The notes under the pieces were generated by a model. That model was given only the letters and a program-made list of their open reading frames with translations, had not been told where the DNA came from and did no database searches. From the NCBI GenBank assembly GCA_964563295.1, contig CAZLWX010000001.1, forward strand, positions 36,698 to 100,697: a stretch of 64,000 nt of DNA, given 5' to 3'. This DNA is from Chryseosolibacter sp964563295 (GTDB lineage Bacteria > Bacteroidota > Bacteroidia > Cytophagales > Cyclobacteriaceae). Made by a program: the position numbers and the translations under genes. Below, one piece after another: positions 35,484-45,577 of this stretch. Positions within the stretch are counted from its first letter, which is position 1, and the number at the start of each line of letters is the position of its first letter.

Positions 35484-36466
35484 CATTCCGCCAAAAACGA
35501 TTCATGTTAAGATGGAGTCCTGTATGGTGGCTGATGGGGTGGATGCGGAGCAAGCGTTTCAAGAACCATGAGGATGTCTCATTGATCAGAATTGTGAAAT
35601 GCTTCGCGCGAAATCTAAACAATGATCAAATCATGGATCGCGCGAACGGCGTCGCTTTCAACTTCATCCTGGCAACTTTTCCCGCTATCATTTTTCTCTT
35701 TACCCTGATCCCCTACGTTTCGAACTATTTTCCGGAAATAAATCGCGATAGCATCATGTCGTTTATCAGTCAGATCATGCCGCCGACGATGTTTGATGTG
35801 GTCGCCAGTACGGTCGATGACATTGTAAGCAATCAACGCGGCGGGCTGCTCACGTTGGGATTCTTTTTTGCGCTGTACCTGTCCACTAACGGAATGCTCG
35901 CCCTGATGAATGCGTTTAACTCCTGTTACAAGACCGTGGAAAACCGCGGCTTTTGGAAGACTCGTCTGATCGCGACGGGCCTTACCATCAATATGACCTT
36001 TGTATTGTTCCTGGCTATCCTGCTGCTCGTCGTTGGGGAACTGGCTCTTCAATACCTCGATACGCACCTTAGCGATTACGTCAACCTGGACGCGTTCACG
36101 GTGTATCTTTTGCTCGCCTTGCGCTTCCTCACCATCTTTATCGTGTTCTTTCTCGCCATCTCCACGATCTACTACTTCGGGCCTGCCATCCACTATAACT
36201 GGCGGTTTTTCTCTGTGGGTTCGTTCATCGCCACCCTGTTGACGTTGGGAGTTTCATATGGATTCTCATTCTATCTGACGAACTTCGGGACCTACAACAA
36301 GGTCTACGGGTCGATCGGTGTACTGATCGCACTGATGGTATGGATACAACTCATCACCGTTGTGTTGCTGATTGGATACGAGATCAACGCCTCTGTTCAT
36401 GCCGCCATTCGGGCGGAAGCCCTTTGGAAAGCGCGCAAATACCGCCTCAACAACCAGCTGCTCTGA
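35480..36466 (+). CDS. YihY/virulence factor BrkB family membrane protein
   Basis: An inner-membrane protein of 328 residues with about six helices between residues 50 and 310. GVAFNFILATFPAIIFLFTL, IYYFGPAIHYNWRFFSVGSF and YGSIGVLIALMVWIQL are family signatures. It is often mis-annotated as RNase BN; the real function is unknown. The start overlaps the thioesterase stop by 4 bases. Confidence 0.9.
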   Translation: MTFRQKRFMLRWSPVWWLMGWMRSKRFKNHEDVSLIRIVKCFARNLNNDQIMDRANGVAFNFILATFPAIIFLFTLIPYVSNYFPEINRDSIMSFISQIMPPTMFDVVASTVDDIVSNQRGGLLTLGFFFALYLSTNGMLALMNAFNSCYKTVENRGFWKTRLIATGLTINMTFVLFLAILLLVVGELALQYLDTHLSDYVNLDAFTVYLLLALRFLTIFIVFFLAISTIYYFGPAIHYNWRFFSVGSFIATLLTLGVSYGFSFYLTNFGTYNKVYGSIGVLIALMVWIQLITVVLLIGYEINASVHAAIRAEALWKARKYRLNNQLL

Positions 36467-36567
36467 CGCTGTCGCGCGATTTTTATATATTCCATTTAAT
36501 CGCCACTTTAGCCGTTCGTGTTTACCAGCGCAGGACAGGTGCCACCCGATGGCGCCGATTGTAACTC

Positions 36568-37752
36568 ATGGAATCTCAGGCCGACTTGATTCGCTCACAG
36601 TTCGTCGAACTCTTCGGAAAAGAGCCATTGTTGGTTCGCTCGCCAGGACGAATCAACCTGATCGGCGAACACACGGACTACAACGACGGGTTCGTCATGC
36701 CCGCGGCGATTGACAAAGAGATCGTCTTTGCCATCGCAAATGCCGATGACAAGAAATCCGCCATCCACTCCATCAATTACGGCGAACACATAACCGTAGT
36801 CATCGACAGTATCCGTCCAGTCGATAATCCCAAATGGGCCAACTACCTGCTGGGCGTATTGCACCGGATCGTTGAAGCCGGAATGCCGGCCCAGCCTTTT
36901 TATTGCGTTTTCGGCGGCGACATTCCTACCGGCGCCGGGCTCTCGTCGTCGGCAGCGCTGGAGTGCGGATTTGCTTTCGCGATCAATGAGCTTTTTCAGC
37001 TCAATATTCCCCGGATGGATATCATCCAGATGGCGCAGTGGTCAGAACACCATTACGTCGGTGTCATGTGTGGCATCATGGATCAGTTTGCTTCGGTCAT
37101 GGGCAAGGCAGGTCACGCGATCTTCCTGGATTGTGAAACCCTGGAGCACCGCTATGTGCCTCTGGATCTTCGCGACCACGTCCTGATTTTGTGCGACTCC
37201 AAAGTGAAGCACTCATTGGTAGACTCAGCCTACAATACCCGGCGTGAAGAATGCGCGCACGGTCTCGCGATACTGCGTCGCCAGCATCCGCAGCTCGAGA
37301 GCCTGCGCGGCGCCTCGATGGAAATGCTGGAAAAGCAACGCGATGAATTTCCCGCGGTGGTCTATAACAGGTGCGCTTACGTTATTGCCGAGATCGAACG
37401 CGTGCGCCTGGCCAGCCAGGATCTGGATAACGGCAATCTCGCGGCCTTCGGAAAGAAAATGTTTGACACGCACGACGGCCTTTCAAGGTTATACGAGGTG
37501 AGCTGTGCGGAACTGGACTTCCTCGTTGATGAAGCCCGTAAATTCGATGGCGTACTGGGCGCGCGGATGATGGGCGGCGGCTTTGGCGGCTGCACTATTA
37601 ATATTGTGAAACAGTCAGTGGCTGAAAACTTTATCCGGCACATGGAACGGAGATACAAGGAAACCTTTTCCATCAATGCGAGCTGCTATCCTGCCAGCCT
37701 GTGCGACGGGACCAGCACACTACGGGTGAAGCCACATCAAATCAAAACATGA
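36568..37752 (+). CDS. galK: galactokinase
   Basis: Phosphorylates alpha-D-galactose to galactose 1-phosphate (Leloir pathway, cytoplasm). The GHMP kinase motifs are present: the galactokinase signature GRINLIGEHTDYNDGFVMP (residues 28-46), the ATP loop GAGLSSSAALE near 128, and GGGFGGCTINIV near 336. It has 394 residues. galM follows 18 bases later. No galT or galE is in the window. Confidence 0.95.
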   Translation: MESQADLIRSQFVELFGKEPLLVRSPGRINLIGEHTDYNDGFVMPAAIDKEIVFAIANADDKKSAIHSINYGEHITVVIDSIRPVDNPKWANYLLGVLHRIVEAGMPAQPFYCVFGGDIPTGAGLSSSAALECGFAFAINELFQLNIPRMDIIQMAQWSEHHYVGVMCGIMDQFASVMGKAGHAIFLDCETLEHRYVPLDLRDHVLILCDSKVKHSLVDSAYNTRREECAHGLAILRRQHPQLESLRGASMEMLEKQRDEFPAVVYNRCAYVIAEIERVRLASQDLDNGNLAAFGKKMFDTHDGLSRLYEVSCAELDFLVDEARKFDGVLGARMMGGGFGGCTINIVKQSVAENFIRHMERRYKETFSINASCYPASLCDGTSTLRVKPHQIKT

Positions 37753-37770
37753 ACAAGCTTTTCAATAGAT

Positions 37771-38943
37771 ATGAGACCAGTATTGGCAATTTTGTCGGGC
37801 GTAATAGTTGCGCTTGGCTGCCTGCGTTGCGGAACCAGAACTGAACACCGAGAGATGGCAGATTCCGCAAAAGTCAATTCAAATCAAAAAATCTCCGTAA
37901 AACCATACGGTGCACTGGCTGACGGAACGCCTGTCATGGAGTACACCCTCGTCAACCGCCAGGGAATGACCATGAAAGTGATCAACTATGGTGGAATTGT
38001 TACCTCACTGACGGCGCCTGACCGGGACGGCAAACTCGCCGACGTAGTCTTGGGCTACGATTCTCTTTCTCAATACGTCAGCAACAACCCGTTCTTCGGA
38101 AGCCTTGTCGGTCGATATGGCAACCGGATCGCCAAAGGGCGATTCACGCTTGACGGAAAAACGTTCACTCTTGCCACTAACAACAATGGCAATCACCTTC
38201 ACGGCGGATTGAAAGGTTTTGACAAAGTGTTCTGGCAGATCGCGGAAGAACCATCTTCGGAAGGCCCGGCGATCAGACTGACCTACACGAGTCAGGACAT
38301 GGAAGAAGGTTATCCCGGCACGTTGAAAGTCGAGGTAGTCTATGTCTTGACCGACAAGAATGAATGGAAGATCACGTACCGCGCGGCGACAGACAAGAAG
38401 ACGATCGTAAACCTTACCCAGCATTCTTACTTCAATCTTTCGGGTAACACCCAAACCGACATACTTGGTCATAAACTTTATCTTAACGCGGAGCAATTCA
38501 TTCCTGTCGACAAACAGTTGATCCCGAACGGCGAGATCGCCAGTGTTGCCGGTACGCCGCTGGATTTTCGGGAATCAACAGTGATTGGAGCACGGATCGA
38601 CAATAACTTCGAACAACTCGATCGTGCTGGCGGTTACGATCATTGCTGGGTATTGAAGAAAGACGGTGAGGGGCTCTCCCTCGCGGCAACGCTCTATGAT
38701 TCCACCAGTGGACGAGAAATGAGAGTCTATACCACGGAACCGGGCATTCAATTCTACTCGGGAAATTTTCTCGACGGATCAATAACCGGAAAGTACAGCA
38801 CCGTTTATCAGCGGCGGCACGGGTTATGCCTGGAGACAGAGCATTTTCCCGATTCTCCTAACCATCGAAATTTTCCTTCGGTAGAGCTGTCACCCGGCGA
38901 GGTATATGAAACATCGACCACGTACGCCTTTGGAGCGCGATAG
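37771..38943 (+). CDS. galM: aldose 1-epimerase (mutarotase), exported
   Basis: Interconverts alpha and beta anomers of galactose and related sugars. Catalytic histidines lie in NHLHGGLKGFDKVFW and TQHSYFNLSG, and the catalytic Glu in LCLETEHFPDSPNH. The N-terminus MRPVLAILSGVIVALGC is a lipoprotein-type signal, so this enzyme acts outside the cytoplasm, unlike the neighbouring galactokinase. It is 18 bases downstream of galK and 42 bases upstream of the GH172 gene. Confidence 0.92.
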   Translation: MRPVLAILSGVIVALGCLRCGTRTEHREMADSAKVNSNQKISVKPYGALADGTPVMEYTLVNRQGMTMKVINYGGIVTSLTAPDRDGKLADVVLGYDSLSQYVSNNPFFGSLVGRYGNRIAKGRFTLDGKTFTLATNNNGNHLHGGLKGFDKVFWQIAEEPSSEGPAIRLTYTSQDMEEGYPGTLKVEVVYVLTDKNEWKITYRAATDKKTIVNLTQHSYFNLSGNTQTDILGHKLYLNAEQFIPVDKQLIPNGEIASVAGTPLDFRESTVIGARIDNNFEQLDRAGGYDHCWVLKKDGEGLSLAATLYDSTSGREMRVYTTEPGIQFYSGNFLDGSITGKYSTVYQRRHGLCLETEHFPDSPNHRNFPSVELSPGEVYETSTTYAFGAR

Positions 38944-38985
38944 CAAACGTCACGAGAAATTTTGAAACGCAACACTAACACTATT

Positions 38986-40134
38986 ATGAAAACACTTTCG
39001 GCGCTGGTCATCATTTGCTGCCTCAGCGTGATGGCCGTTGCCCAGAACAACGAACCGTTCTCGGGCCTGCACATGAACCTGGGGAATCTCTACAGGCTTT
39101 CCGATGCAAAAACACGGTCGATAAGTCCGGAGAATTTTACTGGCGAACCCGGCAAGGGCGGTATGGCCACACTTGAACAAGGCAACGCGCGAAATGCAGC
39201 CCGCGAACTGGGACAAGGCTGGAAAGTGAATCCGTACGTTCATATCGAAGCAGGGCAGACGTTTACCCTCGCCGAAATTACCGGACCCGGCGCGATCCAA
39301 CACATCTGGATGACGCCAACAGGCAATTGGCGGTATTCCATCATTCGATTCTACTGGGATGACGAGAAGGAACCTTCCGTCGAAGTACCGGTGGGTGATT
39401 TCTTTGGAATGGGATGGGGAGAGTTCGCCCACCTGAATTCGCTCGCGGTCGCGGTGAATCCGGGCAGTGCCTTCAACTGCTACTGGCCCATGCCCTTCCG
39501 GAAGAAATGTCGTATTACGATGGAGAACATCGGCGCGGAGCGAATGACGCTCTACTATCAGATCGATTACACCCTTACAACCGTTCCCAATGACGCCGCG
39601 TACTTCCACGCCCAGTTTCGAAGAAGCAATCCGACGAAGGGTTCTGTATACACGCTGATCGATGGTGTTAAGGGAAAAGGTCATTACGTGGGAACTTACC
39701 TGGCGTGGGGAGTCAACAATAACGGATGGTGGGGCGAAGGTGAGATCAAGTTCTTCATGGATGGTGACACCAAATTTCCGACGATCAATGGCACCGGGAC
39801 GGAAGACTACTTTTGCGGATCTTACAACTTTGAAAACCGCAAGACCCATGAGTACCAGGAGTTCTCAACACCGTATTCCGGTCTGCACCAGGTGATCAGG
39901 CCCGACGGCGTGTACCATTCGCAGCAGCGTTTTGGATTGTACCGCTGGCACATCGTCGACCCGGTTCGGTTTGAAAAAGATCTTAAGATTACTATCCAGG
40001 ATCTTGGCTGGAGAAGTGAGGGACGATATCTGCCACAACAGTCCGACATCAGTTCAGTCGTGTTCTGGTATCAGGCCGAGCCGCACGCGTCGTACCCCAA
40101 ACTCCCCTCGAAAGACCAATTGGAAGTAAATTAA
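38986..40134 (+). CDS. glycoside hydrolase family 172 protein (DUF2961), secreted
   Basis: A 382-residue protein with signal peptide MKTLSALVIICCLSVMAVAQ. WGEFAHLNSLAVAVNPGSAF, GWWGEGEIKFFMDGD and GTGTEDYFCGSYNF match the DUF2961 family, which is now GH172 and includes alpha-D-arabinofuranosidases and difructose anhydride hydrolases. Glu residues in GWWGEGE and GTGTEDYF are the expected active-site acids. ATG 38986 is chosen over the in-frame TTG at 38962. Substrate in this organism is unknown; the neighbours suggest galactose-containing glycans. Confidence 0.87.
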   Translation: MKTLSALVIICCLSVMAVAQNNEPFSGLHMNLGNLYRLSDAKTRSISPENFTGEPGKGGMATLEQGNARNAARELGQGWKVNPYVHIEAGQTFTLAEITGPGAIQHIWMTPTGNWRYSIIRFYWDDEKEPSVEVPVGDFFGMGWGEFAHLNSLAVAVNPGSAFNCYWPMPFRKKCRITMENIGAERMTLYYQIDYTLTTVPNDAAYFHAQFRRSNPTKGSVYTLIDGVKGKGHYVGTYLAWGVNNNGWWGEGEIKFFMDGDTKFPTINGTGTEDYFCGSYNFENRKTHEYQEFSTPYSGLHQVIRPDGVYHSQQRFGLYRWHIVDPVRFEKDLKITIQDLGWRSEGRYLPQQSDISSVVFWYQAEPHASYPKLPSKDQLEVN

Positions 40135-40177
40135 CAGGCAGCGCATTCTTTCATTTGCTAATTTATATCTATCAATC

Positions 40178-42004
40178 ATGAACAGGAACTTCCTTTCTAT
40201 CGCGATCATTTTTTTTTCCTTTGTCGGCTGGGCTCAAACACCTCAAGCAGGAGCAAAGATCACCACTCCCTGGACGGCGCAGGTGGATCGGGCGAAACCA
40301 CTGCCCGAATATCCGAGGCCACAGCTTGTTCGCGATGAGTGGATGAACCTCAACGGCCCTTGGGATTACGCAATTGTTCCAGCGGGACAGACCGCACCAC
40401 CATCCTACCAAGGCAAAATCCTGGTGCCCTTTGCTGTGGAGTCTGCGCTGTCAGGTGTCGGCAAGAATGTTGGAAAGGACGGCATGCTGTGGTACAAACG
40501 ATCGTTCACGCTGACGCCGGCATTCAGGAACAAGAATGTATTGCTGCATTTCGGAGCGGTCGATTGGCGATGCGAAGTCTTCGTCAACGGGACGAAAGTT
40601 GGTTCCCATCAAGGAGGATATGACCCGTTTTCAATTGATATTACAGATGCGTTGAGGAGATCGGGCGCTCAGGAGATCGTTGTCAGCGTGTGGGATCCAA
40701 CGGACGAAGGACCTCAACCTCGCGGCAAGCAAGTCAAGTCTCCGCACAGCATCTGGTACACGCCCGTTACCGGGATATGGCAAACGGTCTGGATCGAACC
40801 GGTTCCTCGCACATATATCGAAAGTACACGGCACGTCATCGATATTGACAACCTCACGCTCTCCGTCAACGCGAAGATACACGGCACACAACCGGGAGAT
40901 ATGTTGCGGGTGGCGGCATTCGATGGATCCACGAAAGTGACAGAACAAGAAAGTCGCGAACCTCAGGTAGTGCTCAACATCCCCTATCCAAAGTTATGGT
41001 CACCATCCACTCCATTTCTTTACGACCTGACCATCAGCGTCGTGAGAGGCGGTAAGGTAATTGATCAAGCCAAAAGCTACTTCGCTATGCGGAAAATATC
41101 CATGGAAGCGGATGAAAAAGGGATCATGCGGATGAAATTGAATAACAAGTTCCTCTTCCAATATGGTCCACTTGACCAGGGGTGGTGGCCGGACGGGCTC
41201 TATACTGCTCCTACCGACGAAGCTTTGACCTTCGATATTGAAAAGACCAGGGCGATGGGCTTCAACATGATCAGAAAACATGTGAAGGTTGAGCCGGCGC
41301 GATGGTATTATCACTGCGATAGATTAGGAATGCTCGTGTGGCAGGACATGCCGAGCGGCGACCTGGGCAATCGTTGGGACTCACGGCCAGGCATAATCGG
41401 CATTGCGACCGAAAAAGAACGCACACCGGAGTCGGAAAAAATATTCCGGATGGAGTGGCAGGCGATCATCGATTCGAGATTCAATTTCCCGTCGATTGTC
41501 GTCTGGGTACCGTTCAATGAGGGGTGGGGTCAGTTCAAGACGGAGGAGATTGTCAAGTGGACGATGGCTTACGACCCCAGCCGGCTCGTCAACGCCGCGA
41601 GCGGAGGCAACTTCGTCCCGGTAGGAAATATTCTCGACCTCCATAATTATCCGGAGCCGTGTATGCCCGACCCCGATCTCTACGGTGAACAGATTATCGT
41701 GCTCGGAGAATTCGGAGGTTTGGGTTTACCACTCGAGGGTCATACCTGGCAGGAAAAGAATAATTGGGGGTATCAGAGTTTTGCCAACAGGGAAGAGTTG
41801 CTTGCGCGATACGAATCGTTTATGGACCGGATACCGAACCTGATTCGTCAGGGATTGTCCGCCGCTGTTTACACCCAGACCACAGACGTCGAGATTGAGG
41901 TTAACGGTCTGATGACTTATGACCGCCGGGTGGTTAAGATGCCTGAGGCCAGGCTGAAAAAAATCCACGATGGTTTTTATGAGCTGAGCGGCACGATCAG
42001 GTAG
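40178..42004 (+). CDS. glycoside hydrolase family 2 protein, secreted
   Basis: A 608-residue GH2 enzyme with signal peptide (MNRNFLSIAIIFFSFVGWAQ). Domains in order: sugar-binding jelly-roll (about 45-200), immunoglobulin-like (about 205-300), and TIM barrel (about 305-600). The acid/base Glu is in VPFNEGWGQF and the nucleophile Glu in VLGEFGGLG. It could be a beta-galactosidase, glucuronidase or mannosidase; galK and galM upstream favour galactoside. It is the last gene of the glycan operon, 43 bases after GH172. Confidence 0.88.
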   Translation: MNRNFLSIAIIFFSFVGWAQTPQAGAKITTPWTAQVDRAKPLPEYPRPQLVRDEWMNLNGPWDYAIVPAGQTAPPSYQGKILVPFAVESALSGVGKNVGKDGMLWYKRSFTLTPAFRNKNVLLHFGAVDWRCEVFVNGTKVGSHQGGYDPFSIDITDALRRSGAQEIVVSVWDPTDEGPQPRGKQVKSPHSIWYTPVTGIWQTVWIEPVPRTYIESTRHVIDIDNLTLSVNAKIHGTQPGDMLRVAAFDGSTKVTEQESREPQVVLNIPYPKLWSPSTPFLYDLTISVVRGGKVIDQAKSYFAMRKISMEADEKGIMRMKLNNKFLFQYGPLDQGWWPDGLYTAPTDEALTFDIEKTRAMGFNMIRKHVKVEPARWYYHCDRLGMLVWQDMPSGDLGNRWDSRPGIIGIATEKERTPESEKIFRMEWQAIIDSRFNFPSIVVWVPFNEGWGQFKTEEIVKWTMAYDPSRLVNAASGGNFVPVGNILDLHNYPEPCMPDPDLYGEQIIVLGEFGGLGLPLEGHTWQEKNNWGYQSFANREELLARYESFMDRIPNLIRQGLSAAVYTQTTDVEIEVNGLMTYDRRVVKMPEARLKKIHDGFYELSGTIR

Positions 42005-42032
42005 AGTCGTCAATCTGAGCGCTCATGTAAGG

Positions 42033-44096
42033 TTGACCACCACTTACCGATCGTTTGTGTCGATTTTTTCGTCGACCTTTGAAAAAACTCTGTCCTTGAA
42101 GAGACTGCTGATACTCGTTGCCGTCCTGTTTTTTCCTGATGCCGGCACGGCCCAGCCGCGTGACCCGGTAGCGTGGTTCAACAAACATTTCGTCAAATAC
42201 GACAAAAATCTTTCGCGCGCCCTGGCCGCAGCCACAACAAAGCTCGATAGCGCGCTGGAACTCAACGATCCGGCGATGGAAGGCATGGCCAGAATGGAGT
42301 TGGGGTTCATTGAACTTCACCATACCCACGATTATGAAAAAGCCGTCGAATTTTTCATTCAGTCGCTGATCATCGCGGATTCGCTTGAGAGACGCGACGA
42401 GCAGATATTCGCTTACATAGCGCTTGCCTCGGTTTTCGAGGAGGTTGGGAATGCCGTGAAGAGTGAGGAATTGCTGGAACAAGCGCAAATGCTTAATCGC
42501 GGCCCCCAAAGTCCGCAGATCGAGGCCATCATTCTCAATCGCCTTGGCCGGATGAATGCCTTGCAGGGCAAGGTCGACGAAGCATTTAAGACGTATGAAC
42601 TGGTGCTGAATCTGGTGGATGAGATCAACCTGCCCGTGCTGGAAGCCGAAGCGCTCCAGAACCTCGCACACCTTTACATCCGGCGCGGCGAATACGATCA
42701 AGCGCTTGCCAGGCACAAGCGTGCGCTCGCGATAAACCGCTCCATCGGAGACCGCATTGCAGAAGCCCGTGTGCTCAGTGACATCGGGGAACTGTATTTG
42801 TTAATGAAAAATCGCGAAAGAGCCTTTGCCAATCACGAGGCCGCACTCGAGATCAGGACAGCCCTTGGCGACCAGGAAGGTATTGCCAACTCGTACAACA
42901 ACCTGGCAACGCTGTACTTCCAGGACAACGACTTTGACAAAGCGATGGCAAACCTGCGGTTGTCGTTGGCGGCAGCGCGCGAGTCCCAGGCGATGGAAGA
43001 AATCCGCAGAGCGCACGAATACCTGAGCTTGTGTTATGAGGCCAAAGGCGATTTTCGAAGTGCGCTGGAAAACAAGAAACAATTCATCGACATCAACGAC
43101 TTCATCCAGCGCGAAAATACGGAACGACAACTGCTGGAGGCTCAAAGTCGCTATGTGATCGAGGGAAATCAGTTCCGAATCCGAAGCCTGGAATCCATTC
43201 GCGCCAAGCGGGAAGAGGAATTGCGCGAACAAAAGCGCTTCCGAGATTTCCTGATCGCCGTCACGGCCCTCAGTACGGTGATCATCTTTCTGATCGCGTA
43301 CTTGTATTTTACTATCCGAAGATCGAGGCGAACACTTCAGGTTGCGCATGCCAGGGTCCAGGAACAAAACGTCCAGCTTCGCGACCTCAACGCGACCAAA
43401 GACAAGTTTTTCTCGATCATAAGTCACGACCTCAAAGGGCCATTGAACTCGTTGACCTCGTTCTCGTCGTTGCTCATCAATCACACCGAAAGTCTCACGC
43501 GCGACGAAATCAAGATGCTCGCCACCGACCTGGACAAGTCACTCAAGAACTTGTTTGCGCTTCTGGAAAACCTTCTGGAGTGGTCGCGCTCCCAGACCGG
43601 CAACATCGACTTCAAAGCCGAAAAATTCTCGATTGTAGCACTGCTCGAAGAAAATAAGACCCTGCTGGCCAATCAGGCGCAGAACAAGAACATCACGATC
43701 GAAAACACCAGCACCTCAGACATCGTGGTGCAAGCACACAAACACTCGACCAACACTGTTATTCGTAACCTGATCTCCAATGCGATAAAATTTACCGGCA
43801 AGGATGGCAGCATTACCGTCAAGGCTACAATGGCGGATGGCCACGCTGTCGTCTCAGTCACGGACAGCGGCGTAGGGATGACTGCGGAAATTGTCGCGCG
43901 ACTCTTCCGTCTCGACGCCAAACATTCCACTCGCGGCACCGCTGACGAAAAAGGTACCGGCCTCGGACTCATCCTCTGTAAAGAGTTCGTCGAGAAAAAC
44001 GGCGGGAGAATCTGGGTGGAGAGTACTCCCGGCGTTGGTAGCACATTCTACTTTACAGTGCCAGCGACCGTCAAGGCAGCCGTCACCCGATCATGA
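42033..44096 (+). CDS. TPR-containing hybrid-type sensor histidine kinase
   Basis: A kinase with an N-terminal signal-like helix, six or so tetratricopeptide repeats (about residues 65-345), a membrane helix near 405-425 (FLIAVTALSTVIIFLIAYLY), a coiled-coil linker, and a kinase core. The HisKA box is FSIISHDLKGPLNSL with His465. The ATPase domain has NLISNAIKFT, DSGVGM and GTGLGLILCKEF. No ATG exists near the start: TTG 42033, GTG 42057 or TTG 42096 are possible, and the last gives the best signal peptide. There is no receiver domain or nearby regulator. It overlaps rsgA tail to tail by 6 bases. Confidence 0.88.
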   Translation: MTTTYRSFVSIFSSTFEKTLSLKRLLILVAVLFFPDAGTAQPRDPVAWFNKHFVKYDKNLSRALAAATTKLDSALELNDPAMEGMARMELGFIELHHTHDYEKAVEFFIQSLIIADSLERRDEQIFAYIALASVFEEVGNAVKSEELLEQAQMLNRGPQSPQIEAIILNRLGRMNALQGKVDEAFKTYELVLNLVDEINLPVLEAEALQNLAHLYIRRGEYDQALARHKRALAINRSIGDRIAEARVLSDIGELYLLMKNRERAFANHEAALEIRTALGDQEGIANSYNNLATLYFQDNDFDKAMANLRLSLAAARESQAMEEIRRAHEYLSLCYEAKGDFRSALENKKQFIDINDFIQRENTERQLLEAQSRYVIEGNQFRIRSLESIRAKREEELREQKRFRDFLIAVTALSTVIIFLIAYLYFTIRRSRRTLQVAHARVQEQNVQLRDLNATKDKFFSIISHDLKGPLNSLTSFSSLLINHTESLTRDEIKMLATDLDKSLKNLFALLENLLEWSRSQTGNIDFKAEKFSIVALLEENKTLLANQAQNKNITIENTSTSDIVVQAHKHSTNTVIRNLISNAIKFTGKDGSITVKATMADGHAVVSVTDSGVGMTAEIVARLFRLDAKHSTRGTADEKGTGLGLILCKEFVEKNGGRIWVESTPGVGSTFYFTVPATVKAAVTRS

Positions 44097-45164
44097 ATCA
44101 CGACGTTTCTTGCGCATGACTTTGTTGTGCGCTTTGATTATTATCCGCGCCGCGCGCTTTCTCTCCAACGCCTTGTTCACATCCGTGAGTGACGCCTGGT
44201 AGTCCATCTCGCGTCGCAGCTTCAGGTAATTGGCATAATGCTTTGCTGAGATCAGTCCGGATTCCACGGCCGACTTCACGGCGCAATCCTCCTCATGGGT
44301 ATGCTGGCAGTCGGCATATCGACATCCTTGCGCGAGCTCAGTGATGTCGGAGAAAACGCTGTCGATGTTATCATCGGCGTCCCATGGCTGAAATTCTCGC
44401 ATACCCGGCGTGTCGATGATGATGCCGCCATTTTCAAGGAAGATCATCTCACGCCGCGTCGTCGTGTGCTTCCCGCGCGAGTCGTTCTTTCGTACAGCAG
44501 ACGTCTTTAGCACCTCGCTATTCAACAGACCGTTGATCAACGACGACTTTCCGACACCCGAGGAGCCGACAAAAGCAAATGTGGTAGCAGGAGTAATCCT
44601 GGCTTTGAGCTCGCCAATGCTGTCATTCAATGTGCTCGTCGCGATGACGTCGATGCCGGGAATACGCGTCCTCACTTCGGCAATCACGGCCGGGAGATTG
44701 CTGCAGAGATCGCTCTTGTTCAACACCACCACAGGCCTGATGTCGCGCATGGCCGTGAGGTAGCGCTCGAGCCTGGCGATGTTGAAATTGTCGTCGAGGC
44801 CCTGAACGATAAACACCACGTCGAGGTTGACGGCGATGATTTGTTCTGCTGTGCGCTTTCCAGCGACTTTTCGCGACAGGATAGATTGACGATTGAGCAC
44901 CTGATGAATGATGGCGCGTCTGTCGTCCATCAGGGTCGTCACGACCCAATCACCAACTTTTGGGAGCTCGGCATCGGATTCAGCCCCGTATAACAATTTA
45001 CCCATGACCTCGGCGATGTACTCACTCCCTCCGGAACGGACGCCGTAGTTGGTTTTGTTTTCATGTATGACACGGGCCACCTGGTAGTCGGGGACGGTGA
45101 TGGCGTCTAGTTGTGATTCAAAGAATTTATTCCAGCCGAGGGCTGGTAGCGAGATGTTGTTCAT
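44091..45164 (-). CDS. rsgA: ribosome small-subunit-dependent GTPase A
   Basis: A circularly permuted GTPase that helps mature the 30S ribosomal subunit. The permuted motif order is visible: NKSDL (G4) precedes GSSGVGKSSLIN (G1) and DTPGMREF (G3). An N-terminal OB fold (about 1-95) and a C-terminal zinc finger (CRYADCQHTHEEDC) complete it. 357 residues is normal. It converges on the TPR kinase gene with a 6-base overlap. Confidence 0.94.
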   Translation of the reverse strand: MNNISLPALGWNKFFESQLDAITVPDYQVARVIHENKTNYGVRSGGSEYIAEVMGKLLYGAESDAELPKVGDWVVTTLMDDRRAIIHQVLNRQSILSRKVAGKRTAEQIIAVNLDVVFIVQGLDDNFNIARLERYLTAMRDIRPVVVLNKSDLCSNLPAVIAEVRTRIPGIDVIATSTLNDSIGELKARITPATTFAFVGSSGVGKSSLINGLLNSEVLKTSAVRKNDSRGKHTTTRREMIFLENGGIIIDTPGMREFQPWDADDNIDSVFSDITELAQGCRYADCQHTHEEDCAVKSAVESGLISAKHYANYLKLRREMDYQASLTDVNKALERKRAARIIIKAHNKVMRKKRRDS

Positions 45165-45424
45165 TGTTGAAAACGATTTTTTTGGAAAAAAAATAATAGT
45201 GGTGTGAGTGACACCAGGAGGAGAAGCCGGTCCAATGAGGGACGGACTTCTAAGCGCAGGATCCCGCGAGGGGAGTGATCGTTTTCAGAGGCAATTACTG
45301 ATGGGCGTAAAGTTACGAAAAAGTTTGATGTTTCATGATAAGTGTCCGGGTTGCGACGGAGATGGTCGCTTGCTAATGTTTAGAATAGACTAAATCGACG
45401 ACCGGGTACTTTCACCGCAAAGGC

Positions 45425-45472
45425 GCCCTCCTACGTAGCCATCGCGCGTCGCGACCCTGAACTTCGGAGGGC
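45425..45472. repeat. palindromic intergenic element
   Basis: GCCCTCC (45425-45431) and GGAGGGC (45466-45472) frame a 34-base loop containing TACGTAG and CGCGCGTCGCG. The layout resembles REP-like elements known from other bacterial genomes. Only one copy is in the window. Confidence 0.4.
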
Positions 45473-45577
45473 AGGCTTCGGCGCAAAGGGCCGCAGAGGG
45501 AATGCTTCGCATTCCTAGATGCAAAATGCACGTCCCACCGTAGACTAAATTTTGACTGTGGACTTCTCGTCGTGTTC

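Noticed and set aside
45208..45393. 61-codon gene in the long gap
   Set aside because: No conserved feature, no promoter or ribosome site, and composition of non-coding repeats.
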